Positions 35,366 through 44,228 of a stretch of DNA of 49,332 bases are shown piece after piece (position 1 is the first letter of the stretch; every line of letters begins with the position of its first letter). The stretch lies in NCBI RefSeq assembly GCF_016612545.1, contig NZ_JAENRY010000020.1, positions 1 through 49,332 of the forward strand. Direction: 5' to 3'. The position numbers and the translations under genes are program-made. This DNA comes from Streptomyces sp. MBT65. Lineage in GTDB: Bacteria; Actinomycetota; Actinomycetes; Streptomycetales; Streptomycetaceae. The notes beneath the pieces were generated by a model. The model saw only the letters and a program-made list of their open reading frames with translations, did no database searches and had not been told where the DNA came from.

Positions 35366-37314
35366 GTGCCGTACGACTGGAGGTCCATGCCCGGGAGCCG
35401 TTCGCGGACGGTCATCGCTTCGCCGAGGGTGGGGCGTACGAGGTGCTCACCGCCACTGCTCACTACACCGTGGATCCCGAGGCGCCCGCTCACCGCTCGA
35501 TCACCGACCTGGACCTCGCGCCGCGCGACAGCGACGGCGCGGTGCGTTTCAGCGGGGACGTCGAGATCCTGCGGCCGGTCGACGGCGGGCGCCGTCGGCT
35601 GTTCTTCGACTGGGGCAATCGCAGCAACAAACGGGCCGTCCAGTACTTCTGCGAGGCCCCGCACACCAACCGGCCGCGCACGCTCGCCCACGCGGGCAAC
35701 GGCTATCTGCTGCGGCGCGGGTACACGGTGGTCTTCGGTGCCTGGCAGGGTGATCTGCTGCCCGGCGACGGACGGTTGCTGCTCGACCTTCCCGTCGCGA
35801 CGCACGGAGCGGAGCCCGTACGCGGCCTGACCACAGCCGAGTTCATCGTCGAGGAGCCCACCACCTCCCTGCCGCTGTCGCGTTGGACGAGCACGAGGTC
35901 CTACCCCGTGAGCGCGGCGGGCGAGCGGACCGCGCGGCTCACCCGGCGGCGGTACCCGCACAGCGCACCGGAGGAAGTGCCCACGACGGCCTGGCGATTC
36001 GCCCGAGTGCAGGGCGGTGGCGGGGACTTGAGGTCGCAGGCCGTCGGTGTCGTGCCGAGCCGGAGTGACCTGTATGTCGACGGCGGACTGCGACCGGGCT
36101 GGATCTACGAACTGACCTACGAGGCCGAGGCACCGCTCGTCCTCGGCCTGGGTCTCGTCGCGGTGCGGGACCTGGTCGGCCACCTTCGCCATGACCCCAC
36201 CCGCCCGGTCGGCGAGATCGACTACGCCTACGGATGGGGCCGTTCGCAGACCGGCCGGGCCATCCGTGACTTCATCCACCAGGGTTTCAACGAGGACAGC
36301 GAAGGCCGCCGGGTCTTCGACGGACTGCTGCCGCACGTCTCCGGCGCGGGCCGGCTGGACACCGGACGGTTCGCCAATCTGACGGTGCCGGGCGGGCAGC
36401 AGTACGAGGACCACCTCAACGCGGCCGACGCGTTCCCCTTCGCGTACGCCGAGACGGTGGACCATCTGACCGGCGCACGCGACGCGATCATGAAGCGCGC
36501 GAGCGACCCGAAGGTGCTGCACACGCAGACCTCCACGGAGTACTGGCAGCGCCGGGGATCGCTGGTGCACACCACAACTGACGGGCGGGACCTGGGATTT
36601 CCGCCGAACGTGCGGGGCTACCTGTGGTCGTCGAGCCAGCATGTCGCGAGCCCTGTGCCGCAGGCTCCCGGCAAGGGCATCTGCAACCACGTCGAGAACG
36701 TCGTCGCCACGTCCGCGTTGTTCCGGGGCGTTCTCGACGCGCTCGACGCATGGGTGAGCGAGGGTGTCGAACCGCCCCCGAGCGCGGTGCCCACCGTCGC
36801 CGACGGCAGTCTGGTGACGGCGGAGGAATGGTCACGGCAGTTCCCTGCGGTGCCCTCCGCGCTACGGCCGTACGGGCCCAACGAGCTGTACGCAGTGGAC
36901 CGTTCGGCCGTGCCGCCGGTCGCCGACCGTTCGCGCCGGTACACGGTGCTGGTCCCGGCCGTGGACGCCGACGGCAACGAGACGGCGGGCGTACGGGCGC
37001 CGATGGTGTCCGTGCCGCTCGGTACGTACTCCGGCTGGAACACCCGTGCCCCGGGTCAAGGTCATGGCGCGCTGCACGAGTTCAGCGGGTCCACGTTCCC
37101 GTTCGCCGCCACCGAGGACGAGCGCCTGATCACCGGGGACCCGCGGCCGAGCGTGGAGAAGCGCTACGGTGACGCGGCCGGTTACGTCGCCCGGATCAGG
37201 GCGGCGGCCGAAGTCCTCGTGGAGAGGCGGCTGTTGCCCGCCGAGGACGTCGAGCGGGCGGTGAGCGCCGCCGCGGACTGGTCGGCGCCCCGTCACGACG
37301 TCGAGTTGCCCTGA
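35362..37314 (+). CDS. Large alpha/beta-hydrolase-domain protein
   Basis: Protein of 650 residues resembling the large alpha/beta hydrolase domain family of uncharacterised proteins. An N-terminal beta-rich half (LEVHAREPFADGHRF, RRRLFFDWGNRSNKR, VVFGAWQGDLLP) precedes the nucleophile elbow YGWGRSQTGRAIRDF. A later SGSTFPFAATEDERL is also typical of the family. No signal peptide was seen. The start codon overlaps the stop of the flavin monooxygenase (ATGA), so it is part of the same pathway. It may hydrolyse an ester or amide intermediate of the imported organosulfur compound. I do not know a characterised member with this role. Confidence 0.75.
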   Translation: MSAVRLEVHAREPFADGHRFAEGGAYEVLTATAHYTVDPEAPAHRSITDLDLAPRDSDGAVRFSGDVEILRPVDGGRRRLFFDWGNRSNKRAVQYFCEAPHTNRPRTLAHAGNGYLLRRGYTVVFGAWQGDLLPGDGRLLLDLPVATHGAEPVRGLTTAEFIVEEPTTSLPLSRWTSTRSYPVSAAGERTARLTRRRYPHSAPEEVPTTAWRFARVQGGGGDLRSQAVGVVPSRSDLYVDGGLRPGWIYELTYEAEAPLVLGLGLVAVRDLVGHLRHDPTRPVGEIDYAYGWGRSQTGRAIRDFIHQGFNEDSEGRRVFDGLLPHVSGAGRLDTGRFANLTVPGGQQYEDHLNAADAFPFAYAETVDHLTGARDAIMKRASDPKVLHTQTSTEYWQRRGSLVHTTTDGRDLGFPPNVRGYLWSSSQHVASPVPQAPGKGICNHVENVVATSALFRGVLDALDAWVSEGVEPPPSAVPTVADGSLVTAEEWSRQFPAVPSALRPYGPNELYAVDRSAVPPVADRSRRYTVLVPAVDADGNETAGVRAPMVSVPLGTYSGWNTRAPGQGHGALHEFSGSTFPFAATEDERLITGDPRPSVEKRYGDAAGYVARIRAAAEVLVERRLLPAEDVERAVSAAADWSAPRHDVELP

Positions 37315-37346
37315 CCGTGGTGTCGCGGCACCTCCCGAGCCCTTGG

Positions 37347-38882
37347 TCACTCCGGCAGCAGGCGGATCATGTTCCAGGAGAGAGGCTCCAGTTCGCAGCG
37401 GAGCACCTTGCCGTCGATGGTGGTGGCCGTGGCCCGATGCGGGACGACCCGGTCGGGTTCGGCCAGGGTGTTGCGGGCGTCCGGGTCCGCGTCCGACAGC
37501 ACGCTGTGCTCGGCCACCCGGGTCACGGCGGTGCCGTGCAGGGCGACCTCCAGCGGCAGTGATCGGGTCTGGCTGCGGTTGACCGCGAACACGGTCACGG
37601 CCCCACTCGATTCGTCCAGCACCGCCGTGGCGTGCAGCAGCGGCACGTCTCCGTACTTGGCGGTCGTCTGCGCCGGGCCCTGCGGATCGACCCGCAGCAC
37701 CCGACCACGGCCGTGTCGAGACGCCTGCGCGAACGGGAAGAACGTGGTCTGCCGCCAGGCCGCCCCGCCCGGTTCGGTCATGATCGGGGCGATCACGTTG
37801 ACCAGTTGTGCCAGGCAGGCCACCGAGACGCGGTCGGCGTGGCGCAGCAGAGCGATCAGCATCGAGCCGAGGACGACCGCGTCGGTGACCGAGTAGCTGT
37901 CCTCCAACTGCCGTGGTGCTTCGGGCCAGTTGGGCAGGTTCTCGGCGAAGTCCCGCTGGAAGCGGGACATGTACCAGACGTTCCACTCGTCGAAGGAGAT
38001 GTTGATCCTCTTCGTGGACTTCAGTCGGGCGCCCACATGGTCGCAGGTGGCCACCACGTTCTCGATGAACGCCTCCATGTCCACCGCCGAGGCGAGGAAG
38101 GAGTCGCGATCGCCGTCGCTCTCCTCGTAGTAGGCGTGCATGGAGATGTAGTCCACGAGGTCGTAGGTGTGCTCCAGGACGGTCGACTCCCACGCGCCGA
38201 ACGTCGGCATGCTCTGGCTGGAGCTGCCGCAGGCGACCAGTTGCACGTCCTTGTCGATCATGCGCATCGCGCGGGCGGTGGCGGCGGCCAGCTTGCCGTA
38301 GTCCTCGGCGCTCTTGTGGCCGATCTGCCAGGGGCCGTCCATCTCATTGCCCAGGCACCAGAGCCTGATCCCGAACGGCGCCTTGTCGCCGTGTGCCGCG
38401 CGCAGGTCGGACAGCGCGGTGCCGGAGGGGTGGTTGGCGTACTCCTGGAGTTCGATGGCCTCCGCCACGCCGCGGGTGCCGAGGTTGACGGCCATCATCG
38501 GTTCGCCGTCGTGGCCCAGCTTGCGCAGGAAGCCCATGAACTCCGACAGTCCGAAGGCGTTGGTCTCGGTCGTGCGCCAGGCGAGGTCGAGCCGGCGCGG
38601 TCGTTGTTCCACCGGTCCGACGCTGTCCTCCCACTTGTAGCCCGAGACGAAGTTGCCGCCCGGGTAGCGGATCGTGGTCACTCCCAGTTCGCGGATCAGG
38701 TCGAGGACGTCGGCGCGCAGGCCTGCCTCGTCGGCGGTGGGATGGCCCGGTTCGTAGATGCCGGTGTACACGCAGCGCCCCAGGTGTTCCACGAAGGAGC
38801 CGAACAGGCGCGGGTCCACGTCGCCGACGGTGAACGCGGGGTCGAGCGTGAGACGGGCGGGGGCGGTGGGCGGTCGGGACAT
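37347..38882 (-). CDS. GH51 alpha-L-arabinofuranosidase (copy 1)
   Basis: Cytoplasmic glycoside hydrolase of 511 residues, without a signal peptide. GH51 landmarks are GDVDPRLFGSFVEHLGRCVYTGIYEPGHPTADEAG, TIRYPGGNFVSGYKWEDSVGP, acid/base Glu in CLGNEMDGPWQIGHKSA and nucleophile Glu in ISFDEWNVWYMSRF. It releases L-arabinofuranose from arabino-oligosaccharides after uptake. It is the last gene of the minus-strand sugar-transport operon and starts 44 bp after copy 2, with GAAAGG upstream. The two GH51 proteins share the same layout but differ throughout, so they are paralogues rather than a recent duplication. Confidence 0.95.
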   Translation of the reverse strand: MSRPPTAPARLTLDPAFTVGDVDPRLFGSFVEHLGRCVYTGIYEPGHPTADEAGLRADVLDLIRELGVTTIRYPGGNFVSGYKWEDSVGPVEQRPRRLDLAWRTTETNAFGLSEFMGFLRKLGHDGEPMMAVNLGTRGVAEAIELQEYANHPSGTALSDLRAAHGDKAPFGIRLWCLGNEMDGPWQIGHKSAEDYGKLAAATARAMRMIDKDVQLVACGSSSQSMPTFGAWESTVLEHTYDLVDYISMHAYYEESDGDRDSFLASAVDMEAFIENVVATCDHVGARLKSTKRINISFDEWNVWYMSRFQRDFAENLPNWPEAPRQLEDSYSVTDAVVLGSMLIALLRHADRVSVACLAQLVNVIAPIMTEPGGAAWRQTTFFPFAQASRHGRGRVLRVDPQGPAQTTAKYGDVPLLHATAVLDESSGAVTVFAVNRSQTRSLPLEVALHGTAVTRVAEHSVLSDADPDARNTLAEPDRVVPHRATATTIDGKVLRCELEPLSWNMIRLLPE

Positions 38883-38926
38883 GGCGGCCTTTCGTGCACG
38901 GGCGAGTCAGACGGCTGGGGGTGGGA

Positions 38927-40444
38927 TCAGGTTCGGGCCACGGCCTCGGCGAGGGTCCAGGACTCGGGTGGCAGGAGCAGGGTCGAGACACGTTCGCCGG
39001 GGTGGATCTGCTGGAGGGGTTCCAGTGCGAGGTCTCGGTCCTCGCGGGGGTCGGCCGCGGTGAGGGTGTGCACGGACTTGATGTCGAAGGCGCCGAACGC
39101 CGCGTGGTCGATGGTGAGTTCGACCGGTTCGCTGCCCCGGTTGGTGACGAAGACCGCCGCCTGGCCGCTCTCGGGGGCGTGCGTGACGGCGGTCGCCACC
39201 TGCGGGACGGCGCCGTGGGTGAGGGTCTCGAACCGGGGCGCGGAGAGCCGGGTGCGCAGGGCGTGGCCGCGGGCGGCGTGCGCGGCGGCGGCGAACGGAT
39301 GGAAGATCGGCTGTTTGCTCGCTCCGCCACCGGGCTCGGTGAGGATCGGCGCGCTGACGTTGACGAGGAGGGAGAGGCAGCCGATCTTGACGCGGTCGGC
39401 GTGGTTGAGGATGCCGATGATCAGGTCGCCGAGGACGACGGCGTCCAGGGCCCGGTAGGGGTCTTCGGTGATCCGGGGCGCGTGGCTGATCTCGTGGTTC
39501 TGGCCCTCGCCGACGGGTGAGGAGGTGGCGGCCGACGACCACACGTTCCACTCGTCCAGCGAGATCATCATCCGGCGCGCGGAGCCCAGCCTGGCGCTGA
39601 CGGCGTCGCAGGTGTGGGTGACGTCCGTGATGAAGCGTTCCAGGCGCTGCCCGGAGGCGAGGTAGTCGCGGCGGTCGGCGGTGCCGTCGTAGTAGGCGTG
39701 CATGGAGATGTAGTCGGCGACGTCCAGGGTGAGTTCGGCCACCGTCGCCTCCCAGGCGCCGAAGGTCGGCATGTGCCGGAACGAGGAGCCGCAGGCGACC
39801 AGTTCGATGTCGGGGTCGACCAGCCGCATGGCCTTGCCGGCCTCGGCGGCGCGGCGGCCGTACTCGGCGGCCGTGGTGTGGCCGATCTGCCAGGGGCCGT
39901 CCATCTCGTTGCCCAGGCACCAGGTCCGTACGGCGTGCGGGGCGGGGTGTCCGTTGGCGGCGCGCTCGCGGGCGAGGGTGGTGCCGTCGGGGAGGTTGCA
40001 GTACTCGACCAGTTCGGCGGCCTCCTTCGGTCCGGCCGTGCCGAGGTTGACGGCCATCATGGGTTCGATGCCGTTTCTGCGCGCCCAGGGCAGGAACTCG
40101 TCTATGCCGACGAGGTTGGGCTCCAGGGAGCGCCAGGCGAGGTCGAGGCGGGTCGGGCGGTCGGCGGTCGGGCCGATGCCGTCGCGCCAGTCGTAGCCGG
40201 ACACGAAGTTGCCGCCCGGGTAACGCACGACACTGACGCCCAGTTCACGGATCAGCGCGGTGACATCGCCTCGGAAGCCGCCTTGGTCGGCGGTGGGATG
40301 GCCGGGTTCGTAGAGTCCCGAGTAGACGCAGCGGCCCATGTGCTCCACGAAGCTGCCGAAGACCCGCGGATCGATCTCGCCGATGTCGAACAGGGGGTGG
40401 ATGGTGAGGTGGGCCTGCTGCGGTGTGGTCACGTTCGGAGCCAT
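38927..40444 (-). CDS. GH51 alpha-L-arabinofuranosidase (copy 2)
   Basis: Second cytoplasmic GH51 enzyme, 505 residues, with GEIDPRVFGSFVEHMGRCVYSGLYEPGHPTADQGG, VRYPGGNFVSGYDWRDGIGP, acid/base Glu in CLGNEMDGPWQIGH and nucleophile Glu in ISLDEWNVWSS. It lies 59 bp after the permease genes, in the same direction. ATG 40444 is adjacent to a GAAGGA that is too close to serve well, so GTG 40432 is an alternative. Having two GH51 paralogues in one operon suggests different linkage (alpha-1,2/1,3 versus alpha-1,5) or chain-length preferences. Confidence 0.94.
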   Translation of the reverse strand: MAPNVTTPQQAHLTIHPLFDIGEIDPRVFGSFVEHMGRCVYSGLYEPGHPTADQGGFRGDVTALIRELGVSVVRYPGGNFVSGYDWRDGIGPTADRPTRLDLAWRSLEPNLVGIDEFLPWARRNGIEPMMAVNLGTAGPKEAAELVEYCNLPDGTTLARERAANGHPAPHAVRTWCLGNEMDGPWQIGHTTAAEYGRRAAEAGKAMRLVDPDIELVACGSSFRHMPTFGAWEATVAELTLDVADYISMHAYYDGTADRRDYLASGQRLERFITDVTHTCDAVSARLGSARRMMISLDEWNVWSSAATSSPVGEGQNHEISHAPRITEDPYRALDAVVLGDLIIGILNHADRVKIGCLSLLVNVSAPILTEPGGGASKQPIFHPFAAAAHAARGHALRTRLSAPRFETLTHGAVPQVATAVTHAPESGQAAVFVTNRGSEPVELTIDHAAFGAFDIKSVHTLTAADPREDRDLALEPLQQIHPGERVSTLLLPPESWTLAEAVART

Positions 40445-40503
40445 TCCTTCGGCGGTGGGAGGGCGGGCAGGGGACGGTCGCGACGACGAGCGCGCGGGCG
40501 CGG

Positions 40504-41388
40504 TCAGCGACTGCTGCCGGCGAGCAGGCCACGGATGAAGTGGCGCTGGAGGAACACGAAGAGCAGCACGGTCGGGATGGTCGCGAAGGTGCAGGCGGCC
40601 ATCAGCTGGCCCCACATGTCGGCGCTGCTGACGCCGGCCTGCGCACCGCTGACGTTCGCGGACAGGCCCGCGAGGAGGACGGCGAGGGTCTCGTGCTGCT
40701 GGTCGTTGATGGCGACGATCGGCCAGACCAGGTCGTTGTAGATGGTGAACAGCGACAGGACGGCCAGGGCCGCGAGGGCGGGCCGCAGCACGGGGACCAC
40801 CACCGACCAGAAGGCGCGCAACGGTCCGCAGCCGTCGATCCGCGCGGCGTCCAGGAGTTCGTCGGGGATCTCGCTGATGGTCTGCCGCATCCAGAACACG
40901 CTGAACGCGTCGACCGCGCCGGGCAGGATCAGCGCCTGGTAGGAGTTGATCCAGTTGAGCTGGCTCATCTCCAGCAGCAGCGGGATGATCAGGACCAGCG
41001 TCGGCATCATCAGGGTGAGCAGCACCAGCCCGAACAGCGCGTTCTTGAACGGGAAGTCGAACTTCGCGAACCCGTAGCCGGCCAGCGGGCTGAAGACGAG
41101 CAGCAGGCCGCCCTTGCCCACGACGACGATGCCGGTGTTGAGCAGGGCGCGCATGATCGGCGTGTTGTCGAACATGCCGGTCCAGTTGCGCCAGGTCGCC
41201 GTGGCGGGATCGAAGCCGAGGGGGTCGTTGAGGATGCTCGTGCCGGGTTTGAAGGAGGAGCCGACCATCCAGACGATCGGGAGCAGGAAGGCGATCGCGG
41301 CGAGCAGCATGCAGGTGTAGCCGAGCACGGTCCGGACGGGCCGCCAGGGAGATCCGGCGGCGGGGGCGGTGAGTGGGGCGGTGGTCAT
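40504..41388 (-). CDS. Carbohydrate ABC transporter permease (MalG-type)
   Basis: Membrane protein of 294 residues with six predicted helices. The first is YTCMLLAAIAFLLPIVWMVGSSF. The EAA motif ELLDAARIDGCGPLRAFWSVVVPVLRPALAALAV marks the CUT1 MalG branch. With the preceding MalF-type permease and lipoprotein it forms an oligosaccharide importer. No ATPase gene is in the operon; Streptomyces commonly shares the MsiK ATPase among such systems. The gene starts 4 bp after the upstream permease. Confidence 0.94.
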   Translation of the reverse strand: MTTAPLTAPAAGSPWRPVRTVLGYTCMLLAAIAFLLPIVWMVGSSFKPGTSILNDPLGFDPATATWRNWTGMFDNTPIMRALLNTGIVVVGKGGLLLVFSPLAGYGFAKFDFPFKNALFGLVLLTLMMPTLVLIIPLLLEMSQLNWINSYQALILPGAVDAFSVFWMRQTISEIPDELLDAARIDGCGPLRAFWSVVVPVLRPALAALAVLSLFTIYNDLVWPIVAINDQQHETLAVLLAGLSANVSGAQAGVSSADMWGQLMAACTFATIPTVLLFVFLQRHFIRGLLAGSSR

Positions 41389-41392
41389 CGGC

Positions 41393-42358
41393 TCAGTCCT
41401 CCCGGGAGCGCAGGACGCGGACCGCGACCAGGGACAGCAGGAGGACGAGGATCACCAGGAGGAAGGAGTTCGCCGCGCCCGTGCCGAGGTCGGAGGCCGA
41501 GATGTGGTGGTAGAGGTACAGGCCCGAGGTGGTCGAGGAGTTGTACGGACCACCCTTGGTGATCATGAACGGCTCCAGGAACATCTGGGAGACGCCGAGG
41601 GTGGAGATGACCAGGAAGAAGCTGACGGAGCGGCGTACCAGCGGGAGCGTGACGGAGAAGAAGGTGCGCATCGGCCCGGCTCCGTCGAGGGCCGACGCCT
41701 CGTACACCTCGGGCGGGATGCCCTGGACCGCGGCCAGCATGATGATCAGGGCGAAGCCGCTGGTCTTCCAGAGGACGAAGAGCGCGATGGCCGGCTTCGC
41801 CCAGGCGGTCGTGGTCAGCCAGCCGATCTGCGGTCCGCCGAGTGCGCCGAGCACCCGGTTCAGCAGGCCGAAGTGGTCGTCGAAGATCAGGATGAAGGCC
41901 TGTGCCATCGCTGCCAGGGGTGTCACGTAGGGCAGGATCACGACGGTGCGCAGTGCCTTCTTGAACCTCAGCCGGGAGCGGGTCAGGAGGCTGGCGACCG
42001 CGACCGCGCCGAGGGTCTGGGCGGGCACGATCAGCAGCCACATCAGCCCGGTGTTGCCGAGCGAGTCCCAGAAGCCGGGGTCGCTCAGCAGGTAGGTGTA
42101 GTTCGACCAGCCCACCCAGCGCAGGGCGCCCGCGCCGTGCCAGTTGCTGAAGCTGAGCTCCAGGGCGTAGCCGAGGGGGTAGGCCGTGAACGCGGCGAAG
42201 AGCAGCAGGAACGGCGCGACCAGGCCGAGCCCCCACCAGCCCTCGCGCCGGGCCCGGACCGAGCCGGGGCGCCGGACCGGAGGCCGCCGGGTCGGGCGGG
42301 GCGCCGGGTCCTGCTCACCGGTCCGCGGCGCCCGTGTGTTCCAGGTCAGGTTCGTCAT
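41393..42358 (-). CDS. Carbohydrate ABC transporter permease (MalF-type)
   Basis: Membrane protein of 321 residues with six predicted helices after a basic Pro/Arg-rich N-terminus. WWGLGLVAPFLLLFAAFTAYPLGYALELSFSNW is a typical MalF-branch first helix, and the EAA motif is EVYEASALDGAGPMRTFFSVTLPLVRRSVSFF. ATG 42358 lies 5 bp after the binding-protein stop. A longer frame running back to 43909 is an antisense-independent overlap with the binding-protein gene and was not used. It partners the MalG-type permease for arabino-oligosaccharide uptake. Confidence 0.94.
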   Translation of the reverse strand: MTNLTWNTRAPRTGEQDPAPRPTRRPPVRRPGSVRARREGWWGLGLVAPFLLLFAAFTAYPLGYALELSFSNWHGAGALRWVGWSNYTYLLSDPGFWDSLGNTGLMWLLIVPAQTLGAVAVASLLTRSRLRFKKALRTVVILPYVTPLAAMAQAFILIFDDHFGLLNRVLGALGGPQIGWLTTTAWAKPAIALFVLWKTSGFALIIMLAAVQGIPPEVYEASALDGAGPMRTFFSVTLPLVRRSVSFFLVISTLGVSQMFLEPFMITKGGPYNSSTTSGLYLYHHISASDLGTGAANSFLLVILVLLLSLVAVRVLRSRED

Positions 42359-42363
42359 GCCTG

Positions 42364-43773
42364 TCAGGCCCGGTCGACGAGGTTGGTCCGGATGTCGGAC
42401 GTGGACTTCTTGATGACGTCGTCGACGCTCATCTTCCCGTCCATCAGCTTCTGGAGGTTCGGGCCGAGGTAGGTGGTGGCGGCCTGGGTGAACCAGGACG
42501 GGATGCGGTAGCCCGCCGGGATGGCGAGCGAGGCCTTGGTGCCGACCTCCCACAGGTTCTGGTTGCCGAGGCCGGGCAGCGGCTTGAAGAGCGGGTTCGC
42601 CGGGTCGAGCGCGGACTTCACCGACGGCAGGGCGGTGTTCAGGCCGTTGGGGTAGACGCTGTTGCTGCCGAAGACGGCCTTGTAGCCCTCGGGGCTGTAG
42701 ACCGCGTGCTCGTAGAAGAGCCAGGCGAGATCCGGCTGTGCCGCCTTGGCGGGGATGACGAAGGAGCTGCCGCCCATGACTCCGGAGCGCGCCCCGCCCG
42801 GTGTCCACGCGGGGAGTTGCCCCACCCGCCAGTGGCCGGTGCTCTTCTTGAACGTGCCCTGGACCAGGAAGTTGTACCAGATCGCCCAGGGGACGAGGGA
42901 GACCGTCCCGCCGTCGGCCTGAGCGATCTGCGCGGTGCCGGCGAACTTGCTGCGGGCCCCCAGACCTTCGTCCGCGACCTTCTTGATCCAGGTCAGGGCG
43001 GTCCGGAAGGCGTCGGTGTCGAGAGTGAGCTTGCCCTTGGCGTCGACCAGGCCGGTGCCCTGCTGCTGGTTGACCAGCATCATCAGCCACTGCGTGGCCA
43101 GGTTCGGGTCCTGCTCCAGCGGGATCGGCCGGGCCTTGGCGTCGCGGCCCTTGATCTCCCTTGCCGCGTCCAACAGGGCGTCGTACGACGTGAGTTGGGC
43201 AGGGTCGACCTTGGCGGCGGCCAGGATGTCCTCGCGGTAGTAGAGCAGACCCGGGTCGGTGTCCCACGGGATGCCGACCAGGCGGCCGTCGCTGGTGTTG
43301 CTGTCCAGCTTGTACTGCACGGTGTCGGCGCGGTACTTGGCCATCTGCGCGGTGAGGTCGGTCAGGTGCTCGGCCTGACCCAGGACGCTGCCGTCGCCGA
43401 AGAACGAGCCGTCGGGCACGCCCGCGCCGGAGATCAGGGCCGGGGGCAGCTTGGTGTCGATGTCGACGCCGACGAGCTTCAGGGTCACCTTCGGGTACTT
43501 CTTGGTGAACGAGGGCACCACACCGCGGAACACCTTCAGCAGGTCGTCGTCGCGGAACCACAGGGTCGCGGTGCCCTTCGCCTGGGCGGGCACGGTCGAG
43601 CCGAGCGCCTTCGGGGCCGCGGTGCTGCCGGGAGCACAGGCGCTGAGCGCACCGGTCGCGGCGGCCCCGATGCCGGCCGCGCCCATCAGACGCAGCAGGG
43701 ATCGGCGTGAGGTACCGGCGGCGGGGCCCACGGCGGGTGCGGCGGCTCTGCGCTCGGCGCTGGACGATGACAT
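42364..43773 (-). CDS. Sugar ABC transporter substrate-binding lipoprotein
   Basis: Extracellular solute-binding protein family 1, 469 residues. The signal peptide has a twin-arginine-like SRRSLLRLMGAAGIGAAATG and a lipobox LSAC. The mature protein has the family's GTATLWFRDDDLLKVFRGVVPSFTKKYPKV start. Later come VGIPWDTDPGLLYYREDILAAAKVD and GGSSFVIPAKAAQPDLAWLFYEHAV, typical of CUT1 binding proteins. It heads the minus-strand operon with the two permeases and two GH51 enzymes. The probable ligand is thus an arabino-oligosaccharide. The promoter at 44021-44050 is overlapped by a LacI-type operator. Confidence 0.93.
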   Translation of the reverse strand: MSSSSAERRAAAPAVGPAAGTSRRSLLRLMGAAGIGAAATGALSACAPGSTAAPKALGSTVPAQAKGTATLWFRDDDLLKVFRGVVPSFTKKYPKVTLKLVGVDIDTKLPPALISGAGVPDGSFFGDGSVLGQAEHLTDLTAQMAKYRADTVQYKLDSNTSDGRLVGIPWDTDPGLLYYREDILAAAKVDPAQLTSYDALLDAAREIKGRDAKARPIPLEQDPNLATQWLMMLVNQQQGTGLVDAKGKLTLDTDAFRTALTWIKKVADEGLGARSKFAGTAQIAQADGGTVSLVPWAIWYNFLVQGTFKKSTGHWRVGQLPAWTPGGARSGVMGGSSFVIPAKAAQPDLAWLFYEHAVYSPEGYKAVFGSNSVYPNGLNTALPSVKSALDPANPLFKPLPGLGNQNLWEVGTKASLAIPAGYRIPSWFTQAATTYLGPNLQKLMDGKMSVDDVIKKSTSDIRTNLVDRA

Positions 43774-44011
43774 GCGGGTCTCCTTTGACTGCCGCTGACT
43801 TCAGCAAGGCATGCGGGTGGGTGGGCGTGCTGACGGGGCGTGAACGGGGTGGTGGCGCGCGCAGGCGGTGCCACGGGATGAGGGGGCAACGGGAGGACGT
43901 CACGGCCACTGGCGAGCGTGCTCGGGTGAAGCGGCGCCAGCGCCGAACTACGGTCCGTGCCTGTCGGTTTCGCCGCCCGGGGCCCGGTGGGGAGCGTCGG
44001 TCGGCCGATCA

Positions 44012-44028
44012 GGTTCCAACGTTGTACC
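44012..44028. promoter_or_regulatory. LacI-type operator at the arabino-oligosaccharide transporter promoter
   Basis: GGTTCCAACGTTGTACC, an imperfect palindrome centred on AACGTT, lies between the divergent binding-protein and LacI genes. The identical 17 bp recur at 47597-47613. On the minus strand a -35 TTGACG (44050-44045), 18-bp spacer and -10 TACAAC (44026-44021) are readable, so the operator covers the -10. The rest of the 455-bp intergenic region shows nothing clear. Confidence 0.75.
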
Positions 44029-44228
44029 CTTGCTCTGGCGGCTGCGTCAATGGCCTGGTCGACACCTGGAGGAGGTCTTGTCGCAACCCACGGCCCGACA
44101 TGCCCCAGGTGGCGGTACCGTCAGGGGCGGCAGACAGAGACGGGCCGCAGAGGCCGGGACCGGGCACACGGTCACCGGCGGCGGAGCCACCCCGGTGGCC
44201 GCGAGCGGCGACGAGCCCGGAGGAACAG

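Noticed and set aside
41393..43909. Single 838-codon frame apparently fusing another protein to the MalF-type permease
   Set aside because: The upstream part is Arg/Pro-rich shadow sequence of the binding-protein gene in another frame. True permease homology starts at ATG 42358.
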